Shown here in pieces: positions 36,204 through 42,878 of a stretch of 64,000 nucleotides of DNA. The notes under the pieces were generated by a model. That model was not told the origin of the DNA. It worked only from the letters and a program-made list of their open reading frames with translations, and did not search any database. Each line of letters starts with the position of its first letter. Position 1 is the first letter of the stretch. A program made the position numbers and the translations under genes. The DNA is from Selenomonas sp963544755 (lineage in GTDB: Bacteria; Bacillota; Negativicutes; Selenomonadales; Selenomonadaceae), in NCBI GenBank assembly GCA_963544755.1, contig CAUUGH010000001.1:66067-130066 (forward strand). The letters are read 5' to 3'.

Positions 36204-37520
36204 ATGGCAGAAAGTAAAATGTTTACATCGGCAGAGCTTAATCGGCACGATAATACGCTGCTTGCCGATATTGAAGACGCACTGGAAAACTGCATGAAGT
36301 GCGGCAACTGTCAGGCTGTCTGCCCAATTTATCGCGAAACCGGCAAAGAGCAGATGGTTGCACGCGGAAAGATCTCGTTGATGCAAGGCTATCTTTCGGG
36401 GAAATTTCCCATTTCGGCAGAATTTGATCATATCATGGCGATGTGCCTTAACTGTAAAAGCTGCGCGGCAAATTGCCCGTGCGGCGTGGCGGCAGACGAT
36501 CTTATATTGCGCGGCAGAAACGCTGCCGTAAAAGCTCGCGGCTTGCACCCGATCAAAAAGAATGTCTTTCGTTTATTGACAAATCGTCCGCTTTTTGATG
36601 CGGCGCTGCGTTTTGGCGGGATGTTCGGCTGGATGTCTTTTAAAGAGGTTCCCGGCAAGAACGCTGTAAAGTCGCGTCTACCTATGCCGGGCATGGATCC
36701 AAATCGCGCGACGCCGCCTTTGGCATCGCGTCCTTTAAGAAGCCGCCATTCTGAGGTCATAGAGGTAGATAAACCTAAGTATCGTGTCGCTTTTTTCACC
36801 GGCTGTACGATCAATTATATGTATACTGATATGGGCGATGCCGTCATCGACGTGCTTCATGCAAATGATGTCGAAGTCGTATTGCCGCCCAAGCAGCATT
36901 GCTGCGGTACGCCGATTCATGTATCAGGCGCTTTTGATCTGGCAAACGAGTTAGCGCGCAACACGATCCGCGTCTTTGAAAATCTTGCTGTCGATTATAT
37001 AGTCGGTGCTTGCGGCTCGTGCATCGAGGCTTTGAAACACTATCCTACATGGCTAAAAGACGATCCCAAGTGGCAGCCGCGTGCCGAGCGCATGGCGGCG
37101 AAGGTGCGTGAGATAAGTGAGCTGCTCATAGAAAAAGGCTTTGATACCACTAAGCTTTCACCTGTCAATAAGAAAGTCACGATGCACGATCCCTGTCATA
37201 TGGTGCGCGGTCTTGGCATAAAAGCCCAGCCGCGCGAAGTCTTGCAGAAAATCCCCGGCATAAAATTCATTGAAATGAAAGAGCATGACCGCTGCTGTGG
37301 GTCCGGCGGCTCTTTTTGTATGGCGCATTATGAAATGAGCCGTGATATAAATGATCGAAAGTGCAGCAATATCAACGCGACAGGCGCGGATCTCGTAGCG
37401 ACGAGCTGCCCAAGCTGTCGTATGCACATCACCGATGGCATTGTGCAAAATGATATGGCGCAAGTCGTCTACCACCCGATACAGCTTCTTGCTGCGTCGT
37501 ATCGCGGTGCGCCGCTATGA
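36204..37520 (+). CDS. glcF: Fe-S subunit of 2-hydroxyacid oxidase (GlcF-like)
   Basis: Iron-sulfur partner of the upstream flavoprotein. The 438-aa protein has two N-terminal [4Fe-4S] motifs (CMKCGNCQAVCPIY at residues 31-44 and CLNCKSCAANCPCGV at 83-97) and two C-terminal CCG domains (QHCCGTPIHVSGAF and DRCCGSGGSFCMAH), the heterodisulfide-reductase fold. There are no membrane helices, so it sits at the membrane as a peripheral complex and hands electrons on to quinones or an electron-bifurcating partner. Translationally coupled to glcD. Confidence 0.93.
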   Translation: MAESKMFTSAELNRHDNTLLADIEDALENCMKCGNCQAVCPIYRETGKEQMVARGKISLMQGYLSGKFPISAEFDHIMAMCLNCKSCAANCPCGVAADDLILRGRNAAVKARGLHPIKKNVFRLLTNRPLFDAALRFGGMFGWMSFKEVPGKNAVKSRLPMPGMDPNRATPPLASRPLRSRHSEVIEVDKPKYRVAFFTGCTINYMYTDMGDAVIDVLHANDVEVVLPPKQHCCGTPIHVSGAFDLANELARNTIRVFENLAVDYIVGACGSCIEALKHYPTWLKDDPKWQPRAERMAAKVREISELLIEKGFDTTKLSPVNKKVTMHDPCHMVRGLGIKAQPREVLQKIPGIKFIEMKEHDRCCGSGGSFCMAHYEMSRDINDRKCSNINATGADLVATSCPSCRMHITDGIVQNDMAQVVYHPIQLLAASYRGAPL

Positions 37521-37594
37521 GGTCTTTCGGAAGGCTCTGAAAGTTTTTGCCGAAGCTTATTAAATTTATCTATATGCATAACTTTTTAACAATG

Positions 37595-37644
37595 AAAAAT
37601 CCCTCCTGCTTGTAGAATAAAAGCTACAAACAGGAGGGATTTTT
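37595..37644. terminator. Bidirectional terminator between glcF and the small secreted protein gene
   Basis: Stem AAAAATCCCTCCTG / CAGGAGGGATTTTT with an inner TTGTAG/CTACAA extension. T-tracts occur on both strands. Confidence 0.9.
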
Positions 37645-37704
37645 ATTTACTGTCCATACTTTATGGCACAGCCACTATAGCGCGTATCTTCTATAGGCGG
37701 CTTC

Positions 37705-37944
37705 TCAATAGTAATAGCCGTCCTCTGCGTAATAGTTGCCATCTTCATCTTCGGCATAGACAGCGTAGTTGCCATCTTCGTCAACGGCAGCGACAGCGAC
37801 ATTACCATAGTCATCTTCTACAACATAGATATAGTTGCCGTCCTCGTCATAGCCTTCATACTCATCTGCTGAAGCGATGCCGGCTGCGCCAAATACGAAA
37901 GCGCAAGAAGCCATCACAGCAAGAGATTTGAACCAATTTTTCAT
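37705..37944 (-). CDS. Small secreted acidic protein with DEDGNY repeats
   Basis: A 79-aa protein I do not recognise from any named family. It has a classical signal peptide (MKNWFKSLAVMASCAFVFG, cleavage near ASA-DE at about residue 26). The mature part of roughly 53 residues is a set of short repeats: YDEDGNYIYV, DDYGNVAVA, DEDGNYAVY, DEDGNYYAED, ending in YYY. It is extremely acidic and Tyr-rich, with no Cys. ATG 37944 follows AAGGAGAGG. It lies directly downstream of the sensor kinase gene on the same strand, but has its own promoter with LytTR-type boxes, so it is a probable target of the adjacent system. Possible roles include calcium-binding surface protein or signal; neither is shown. 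Confidence 0.78.
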   Translation of the reverse strand: MKNWFKSLAVMASCAFVFGAAGIASADEYEGYDEDGNYIYVVEDDYGNVAVAAVDEDGNYAVYAEDEDGNYYAEDGYYY

Positions 37945-37996
37945 AGAAAACCTCTCCTTTTTTTTTCTGGTTGCTACATAAACGTATCCTACCGAC

Positions 37997-38070
37997 ATTA
38001 TGGCAAATACCGGCTAATTTTTCAATGCCTTGTTCAAAAGTGGTCAAAATCTGCATGAAAGTGGTCGAAT
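37997..38070 (-). promoter_or_regulatory. LytTR-type tandem site and promoter of the small secreted protein
   Basis: On the minus strand two direct repeats GACCACTTT begin at 38066 and 38045 (CCAC cores at 38064 and 38043, 21 bp apart). The proximal core begins 18 bases before the -35 TTGAAA (38025-38020), which is 17 bp from the -10 CATAAT (38002-37997). The layout matches that upstream of 40498 and 42879. Confidence 0.75.
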
Positions 38071-38075
38071 AGCTG

Positions 38076-39431
38076 TTATTTTTGTTGATATTCAACAAGC
38101 GGCAGATAAAGCAGAATCTTAAACCAACCGTCTTTTTGCTGCGTAAAAAATTCAGCGGCGTACTTTTCTGCAAAGAGCCGCAAGGCGCGTGTGCCGTAGC
38201 CGTGACCGGGGGCAGGGCGAGGGTTTGTAGGAAGCCCGTTTTCATCAAGCGGCACGGGCGAGCTGCAGCGGTTTTCGATTGATAAGAAAAGTTGATTTTT
38301 CTTTGAGCGCGCCAGTACGCGGATGGCACGCTCTTTTTGCGGCTCTTTTTCTTCGGCGTGGATGGCGTTTTCTAAGAGGTTGCAAAAGACCAGCGAGAGA
38401 TCGACTTCTGCTAAAAAAGTAGCCGGTATGTCCATTTTTACATCAAGCGGTATCCCCTTTTGGCGCACCTGTTTTACATAAATAGCAAGAGCGGCATCAA
38501 AAAGCGGATGTTTGGCAAAATGTTCGACGCGTGTTTCATCTATCTGCGTATTCATATTGCGTATGAGCTGTATGGCAGCTTCATCTTCGCCGCGTGAGAT
38601 GAGGTTTTCAAGCATCTTTACATTGTGCCTAAGATCATGGCGCAAGACGGCAAGACGCTCTTGCTTATCTTGCAAACGGCGCGTATATTCGCCAAATAGG
38701 TGCATCTTTGTCAAGAGATTAACATTTTTTTCGCTTACTGCTGTTTTTTCTAAGACGTGTTCAAGACCGCGCCAGGCTGCAAGCGCAGTAAGAACGCCTG
38801 AGACGATCAGAAAAAGGCGCGGCACGAAGTAATGCAGGACGAGGAGATCTTTTGACGATGAAAAATAAAGGTCGTGGAAAATTATAAGAAGCGGCAAAGG
38901 AGATATATAAAGCCAAAAGCGGTCAGTTTTGATAGTTAAAAAGCGCGATAAAATTTGGCGAAAGAATGGCAAAATGAAGGGAAAGATCGAAAGATAGATG
39001 ATGGTATAAAGCGCACAGTAAAGAGCAAAGAAGTGAAAAAAGCTTTCTTTACCTACGAAGAACACAAAAAATGACATCGTGATATTAGAAACCGTAGCTG
39101 CAAGGATCATTTGCGTGCCGAAGATGAAGATGTGCTGCGTGACATATGATCGAATTATGCAGAAATTTAATAAGATATAAGGAATATAGCCAAAAAATAA
39201 ATAAAAGAGCTTGAATGTGTAAAATCTATAAGGTACTATATGAGTATAAAAGAGCAAGGACATTATTATAAGCTCTGCAAAAAAGATGATCGCATACCCT
39301 CTTAAAAGTCGCCGTTTAGTCTTTAGGGAAAGAACCGTGCAAAACGGCAGATAGCGCAGATAAACAGACGGCAGCAAAGAGAGGAGGAAGAAAAAGGTTG
39401 ATAAGAAGATCATAATATTATATTTAACCAA
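38076..39431 (-). CDS. AgrC/ComD-like sensor histidine kinase (GHKL)
   Basis: Membrane sensor kinase of the quorum-sensing-type HPK10 group. The 451-aa protein has six or seven membrane helices in residues 1-225, a short coiled coil, the phosphorylated His in VLRHDLRHNVKMLENLI near residue 266, and a GHKL ATPase domain with N box VFCNLLENAIHAEE and G box GHGYGTRAL. TTG at 39431 is chosen because AGGGTG lies 7 bases upstream; an ATG 6 codons in lacks a binding site. It is divergent from the LytTR regulator, with which it forms a two-component system. The ligand is unknown; no AgrB-like protease is present. Confidence 0.9.
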   Translation of the reverse strand: MVKYNIMIFLSTFFFLLSLLPSVYLRYLPFCTVLSLKTKRRLLRGYAIIFFAELIIMSLLFYTHIVPYRFYTFKLFYLFFGYIPYILLNFCIIRSYVTQHIFIFGTQMILAATVSNITMSFFVFFVGKESFFHFFALYCALYTIIYLSIFPFILPFFRQILSRFLTIKTDRFWLYISPLPLLIIFHDLYFSSSKDLLVLHYFVPRLFLIVSGVLTALAAWRGLEHVLEKTAVSEKNVNLLTKMHLFGEYTRRLQDKQERLAVLRHDLRHNVKMLENLISRGEDEAAIQLIRNMNTQIDETRVEHFAKHPLFDAALAIYVKQVRQKGIPLDVKMDIPATFLAEVDLSLVFCNLLENAIHAEEKEPQKERAIRVLARSKKNQLFLSIENRCSSPVPLDENGLPTNPRPAPGHGYGTRALRLFAEKYAAEFFTQQKDGWFKILLYLPLVEYQQK

Positions 39432-39544
39432 GTAAAATCACCCTAAGTTTTCTAACGGTCGTTTTTGTGGTATTATACGATAGGCGGTTATATTTCGTCA
39501 AACGTATCAGGTCAAGGCGCGTAAGAAAAGAAGGGTGGAAAAAG

Positions 39545-40273
39545 ATGCGGATTGCTGTTGTAGACGATGAAGAAGATGTACGCATCGCGGTGCGCCGGTA
39601 CATAACAGAGGTGTTTTGCAGATATTGCAGCGATAAAGACGCTGTAAAGGTCGATCTTTTCGAGGCGGCAGAGCCGCTTTTGAACTGTTTTGATAAGCAT
39701 GGCTACGATCTCGTACTCTTAGACATCTATCTGCCGGGAATTGACGGCATGGAAGCTGCTAGGCGTCTTCGTGCGGAAAATGCAGATGTCGGCATCATAT
39801 TTTTAACGTCTAGCGAAGAATATTTGCTAGATGGCTACCGCGTTTTTGCCGATGGCTATTTCTTAAAGCCTTTAGGCGAGGCGTCAGAAGATTTCTTTGC
39901 GGCGCTGCGGCGTGTTTTTGTGCGTCGGACCAAGATGGCGCAGGCTCTTTTCGTAGAATATAACGGCTACGCGCTTGATGTGCCGTTTAAGAAGATTTGC
40001 TACGTTGACATCAAAGGCGGCAGGCTCCATCTCTTTCTTGCCACGCAAGAGATTTGTCTTACGCGTCCATTTACTTACGAATGGGCGGCAGAGCATCTTT
40101 TAAGCGATGCGCGTTTTCTTGAGTGCTATCATCGCATCATCGTCAATATGGATTTTATCGAGCAGATGCAAGCAGGCGAGTTCTTGCTGGCAGGCGATGT
40201 GCATTTGCCGATCAGCCGCCGCCGCAGCAGCGCGGTAAAGATCGCCTATATGCAATATTTACTTAATAAATAG
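39545..40273 (+). CDS. LytTR family response regulator
   Basis: A 242-aa response regulator with an N-terminal receiver domain (MRIAVVDDEEDVRIAV, phosphoacceptor Asp in LVLLDIYLPGIDGMEA, Lys in GYFLKPLGE) and a C-terminal LytTR DNA-binding domain (VPFKKICYVDIKGGRLHLF, FLECYHRIIVNMDFI, LPISRRRSSAVK). ATG 39545 follows GGGTGG; the upstream frame from 39467 encodes an Arg-rich stretch not found in the family. LytTR regulators bind pairs of direct repeats about two helical turns apart. Three such pairs occur within 5 kb, at 37997, 40317 and 42721. Confidence 0.92.
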   Translation: MRIAVVDDEEDVRIAVRRYITEVFCRYCSDKDAVKVDLFEAAEPLLNCFDKHGYDLVLLDIYLPGIDGMEAARRLRAENADVGIIFLTSSEEYLLDGYRVFADGYFLKPLGEASEDFFAALRRVFVRRTKMAQALFVEYNGYALDVPFKKICYVDIKGGRLHLFLATQEICLTRPFTYEWAAEHLLSDARFLECYHRIIVNMDFIEQMQAGEFLLAGDVHLPISRRRSSAVKIAYMQYLLNK

Positions 40274-40316
40274 AAGATGCCGCTGCTTTTTATTGAATTT
40301 AACACATTGTAAACTA

Positions 40317-40383
40317 CCACTTTCCTAAAAAAAACGCCACTTTTTGCAAACATCTTGCAGATGGCATCTTTTTTTGACATAAT
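40317..40383 (+). promoter_or_regulatory. LytTR-type tandem site and promoter of the lipoprotein operon
   Basis: Direct repeats ACCACTTTC and GCCACTTTT (CCAC cores at 40317 and 40337, 20 bp apart). The proximal core begins 18 bases before the -35 TTGCAG (40355-40360), 17 bp from the -10 CATAAT (40378-40383). The same spacing is found in two other promoters nearby. A second possible promoter (TTGACA at 40411) and a leader stem TGGGGAA / TTCCCCA (40393-40399, 40461-40467) follow. Confidence 0.75.
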
Positions 40384-40497
40384 TTGAAGGAGTGGGGAAT
40401 TGATGAAGATTTGACAACGATTTTATGAATTTATATTTCTATTTTGCAAATCAACGAGATTTCCCCAGGACACAGATTTATAAGGAGAGGATATTTA

Positions 40498-41163
40498 ATG
40501 AATGGTAAAATGACAGTAGTAAAGAGAGTGCTTTTACCGTGTATGGTGATTTTTTCGATGTTTTTTATCGCAGGCTGCGGCGATAAGCCGAAAGATACGG
40601 CAGATAAAGCAGTGCTTGCTTATGCCGAGCTTTATACTTACGGCGATACAGATAAGACCGAAGCGACCGGCATGACGAAAGAGCAGAAGGAAAAAATAAG
40701 TGAAGCGCTCCTTAGCGAAGCCGATCAGATGTTTCAGAGCATGATGCTTACGGAAGATAACGCTGTCGCCATTACGAATTACTACGTTGCCGACAGAAAA
40801 GCGAACATGAATCTCAAGGCAAAAATCAAAAAAGACGACAGTGAAAATCCTGTAGTAGAGCTTACGGCGACGCCGGTTGATAAAAAAGAGCTAAATAAGA
40901 TCATGGAAGCGAGTGAAGAGCTTGTAGCGATGGGTGTTTATATCGGACTTTCACAGCAAGAAGGCGTCGATGTTAGAAATGATCCCGTCTATCAGCAAGG
41001 CGCGATGGAAGCACTTAGAAAGTTCATCGACGAAATCCCCTACGACACGGAAAAGACGCTTGATGTACCTTGCGAAATGGTAAAAAGCGATGACGGCAAG
41101 ACGCTGCACTGGGCGCCGAAAGATCCAAAGGCGATTCAAAAGTTCCTTGACGGCGAAAAATAA
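40498..41163 (+). CDS. Secreted lipoprotein (DUF5105-like)
   Basis: A 221-aa predicted lipoprotein: basic start, hydrophobic stretch, and lipobox FIAGC with the lipidated Cys near residue 24. The mature part is helical and charged (KPKDTADKAVLAYAELYTYGD, KEQKEKISEALLSEADQMF) and resembles the DUF5105/lipoprotein group found in Firmicutes, whose role is unknown. ATG 40498 follows AAGGAGAGG. First gene of a three-gene operon led by a LytTR-type promoter, so it is a likely target of the two-component system just upstream. Confidence 0.82.
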   Translation: MNGKMTVVKRVLLPCMVIFSMFFIAGCGDKPKDTADKAVLAYAELYTYGDTDKTEATGMTKEQKEKISEALLSEADQMFQSMMLTEDNAVAITNYYVADRKANMNLKAKIKKDDSENPVVELTATPVDKKELNKIMEASEELVAMGVYIGLSQQEGVDVRNDPVYQQGAMEALRKFIDEIPYDTEKTLDVPCEMVKSDDGKTLHWAPKDPKAIQKFLDGEK

Positions 41164-41213
41164 GGTATTTAAAAATAAGGTATTTACTGAAACGAAACTT
41201 TGCAGGAAGGGGT

Positions 41214-42005
41214 ATGGTGATGAAACATTTTTGCCGTATATTGCGACAAGTCGTTGCGTTTCTTTTTTTGACGCTCATCTTTGCAAACTGTAGTGGGGAG
41301 GTGGCGCAGGCACATTCAGATGATGCTTATGATATTAGCGAATTTAACGATCACGCCGTCGATATAGATCCGGCAAATGGCAGCGTTGTCGTCACACTCA
41401 GTAAAAGCGAGATGGCTCGTTTAGCGTCCGTGCGCTGCAATTTGCTCTATTTGGGCGCAGAAGATCATGTCGTTATCTACCTTGGCAATGATACCAACAT
41501 TGATGCTGACTGGGAAACGGGTGTTTTTCGTGACAACTTTGGCGGCACATGGCCGATGCTTGACGGACATCCCGTCTACATCGAAGTCGTCGAAGAAGGT
41601 GATAATTATAACATCTACTCCATCCCCGTCAAGATAAACGACGAAGAGTGCTTCTTGCGAGTTCTCTACGGCTACGACACGCAAGAATACAGCATCCTTG
41701 GCGCCTATAGCGCACAAGAAGAAAGCGACGTTGCCGATCCGCGGTTGATACCTGTAAAAGAGGGTGATACGATAACGACGATCCATTATGCGGCGGTTCC
41801 ATCCGAGTCTGGTGATAACGGTGTTGCCATCGTCGAAGCCGAAACATTCCAAGTAGGAAGCGATCTACAAGTAGCAGACGAAAAACTCGGCGACGGTACA
41901 TATGGCTATATGTTTGAGTTCGTCTCTTTGACGGGCGAAAGTGCCCTCTCGGAGGTTACTGCATTTAGCATTGACGGCGATAACATCGTGACATTAGAAA
42001 CCTGA
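41214..42005 (+). CDS. Secreted protein of unknown function, LytTR operon
   Basis: A 263-aa protein with a signal peptide (QVVAFLFLTLIFANC). The Cys lies at the expected place but FANC is not a standard lipobox, so it may be cleaved by signal peptidase I instead. The mature protein is acidic and beta-rich, with repeated GDNY/DGDN-like turns (EEGDNYNIYSIPVKINDEE, VPSESGDNGVAIVEAE). I find no known domain. ATG 41214 follows GGAAGGGG; ATG 41220 is an alternative. It is 50 bases after the lipoprotein gene and in the same transcript. Confidence 0.72.
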   Translation: MVMKHFCRILRQVVAFLFLTLIFANCSGEVAQAHSDDAYDISEFNDHAVDIDPANGSVVVTLSKSEMARLASVRCNLLYLGAEDHVVIYLGNDTNIDADWETGVFRDNFGGTWPMLDGHPVYIEVVEEGDNYNIYSIPVKINDEECFLRVLYGYDTQEYSILGAYSAQEESDVADPRLIPVKEGDTITTIHYAAVPSESGDNGVAIVEAETFQVGSDLQVADEKLGDGTYGYMFEFVSLTGESALSEVTAFSIDGDNIVTLET

Positions 42006-42065
42006 GCGGCAAATCATCTGCCGTTGCTATTATTTAAGAAAAGGTGACAAAAGGAGAGATTTATC

Positions 42066-42293
42066 ATGAGTAGCAAAAGCCCCATTCTTGGAGCAATTCT
42101 TGGCTTTTTTATCCTCGGTTTATTTTACAGCACAGGCGTTAATAAAAAGGGTGCCATCACCGTTCTAGGGCTGGTTGTCGTCAGCTATATCGCCGGCATG
42201 ATAAGCCCGTATGTGTCCTTGCTGGTAAACTTTGCCGGTGCATTCCTCGGCTATAAGTGGGCAAGTGAGCATAATGCAGGCGGCAGTATGTAA
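42066..42293 (+). CDS. Small two-helix membrane protein, LytTR operon
   Basis: A 75-aa hydrophobic protein with two or three membrane-spanning segments (LGAILGFFILGLFYSTG, AITVLGLVVVSYIAGMI, LLVNFAGAFLGYKWA). No family is recognised with confidence; similar small proteins are often annotated as membrane proteins of unknown function. ATG 42066 follows AAAGGAGAG by 7 bases, a strong site. It is third in the operon begun by the lipoprotein, and an inverted-repeat element and terminator follow. Confidence 0.72.
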   Translation: MSSKSPILGAILGFFILGLFYSTGVNKKGAITVLGLVVVSYIAGMISPYVSLLVNFAGAFLGYKWASEHNAGGSM

Positions 42294-42298
42294 AGCTG

Positions 42299-42457
42299 TC
42301 TTAAAGAAATACTGATAAATTAAGCACACACTCTTGTTTTCTCGTCATAGGTAAAGTCGTGGCGCAGCACTGCTGTGTCTGCGACTTTTCGCCTCGACAG
42401 ATAAAGTACATCTGAGCGAATCCGGTAGGCTTTATTTTATCAGTGCCTCCTTAAAAA
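42299..42457. repeat. Inverted-repeat (MITE-like) element, copy E
   Basis: Arms TTAAAGAAATACTGATAAA (42301-42319) and TTTATCAGTGCCTCCTTAAA (42437-42456) are imperfect inverted copies, about 159 bp overall. The interior has a stem AAAGTCG / CGACTTT. It is the longest copy of the family seen here and shares arms with copies C and D. Confidence 0.7.
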
Positions 42458-42475
42458 GAAGCGTATCGCTTTTAT

Positions 42476-42517
42476 AAAAGCCTGAGATTCTCAAATGATG
42501 AGGATCTCAGGCTTTTT
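42476..42517 (+). terminator. Intrinsic terminator of the lipoprotein operon
   Basis: Stem AAAAGCCTGAGAT / ATCTCAGGCTTTT with a 15-base loop and trailing T. The following 42520-42720 is AT-rich intergenic DNA with no gene recognised. Confidence 0.85.
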
Positions 42518-42720
42518 CATGGTAAGCCGTTAGGATATATGTTCAGCCGTGAAGAAAAGCGGCAGGACTTATTTCCGCCGTAGCTTCTGACGACGGCATC
42601 ATCAAGGAGCTACGCTATACGTATGTCCTTACGCCTTACGCGAAATCTAGCCAATCAGTATGCGCCCTTAGCTTGCTCGCTTGCCTTTTCTTGTAAGCGT
42701 ACAATAATATGTCTACATAA

Positions 42721-42797
42721 CCACTTTCTTGCAAGCATCGCACACTTTTAGCAAGCGACTTGACTATCATGCAGCAACATATTAAGATAAATATGTT
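42721..42797 (+). promoter_or_regulatory. LytTR-type tandem site, promoter and palindrome before tpsB
   Basis: Direct repeats CCACTTTC (42721) and ACACTTTT (42742), 21 bp apart. The proximal box begins 18 bases before the -35 TTGACT (42760-42765), 17 bp from the -10 TAAGAT (42783-42788). A perfect inverted repeat AACATATT / AATATGTT (42776-42797) covers the -10, so a second regulator may bind there. Confidence 0.68.
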
Positions 42798-42878
42798 ATT
42801 TCGTGTATCATACGCTCATGCGCTGTCGTGATTATAAGCTGGGGCTATCTTTTCAAAAATAAATGAGGTGTTTCCTAT

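Noticed and set aside
37705..37944. The DEDGNY repeats as a CRISPR or tandem DNA repeat
   Set aside because: Repeats are at protein level with varying codons, in a frame with a signal peptide and strong ribosome binding site.
40337..40377. A terminator-like fold (GCCA..TGGC with T7) after the response regulator gene
   Set aside because: The stem is short and imperfect, and the same bases form the proximal LytTR box, -35 and spacer of a promoter that matches two others exactly.
41421..41901. Long minus-strand reading frames inside the secreted-protein gene
   Set aside because: They overlap a plus-strand gene with a signal peptide and good ribosome binding site, and have no binding sites of their own.
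42520..42720. A degraded gene between the lipoprotein operon and tpsB
   Set aside because: I found no frame with homology or a start signal; only short hairpins are visible.
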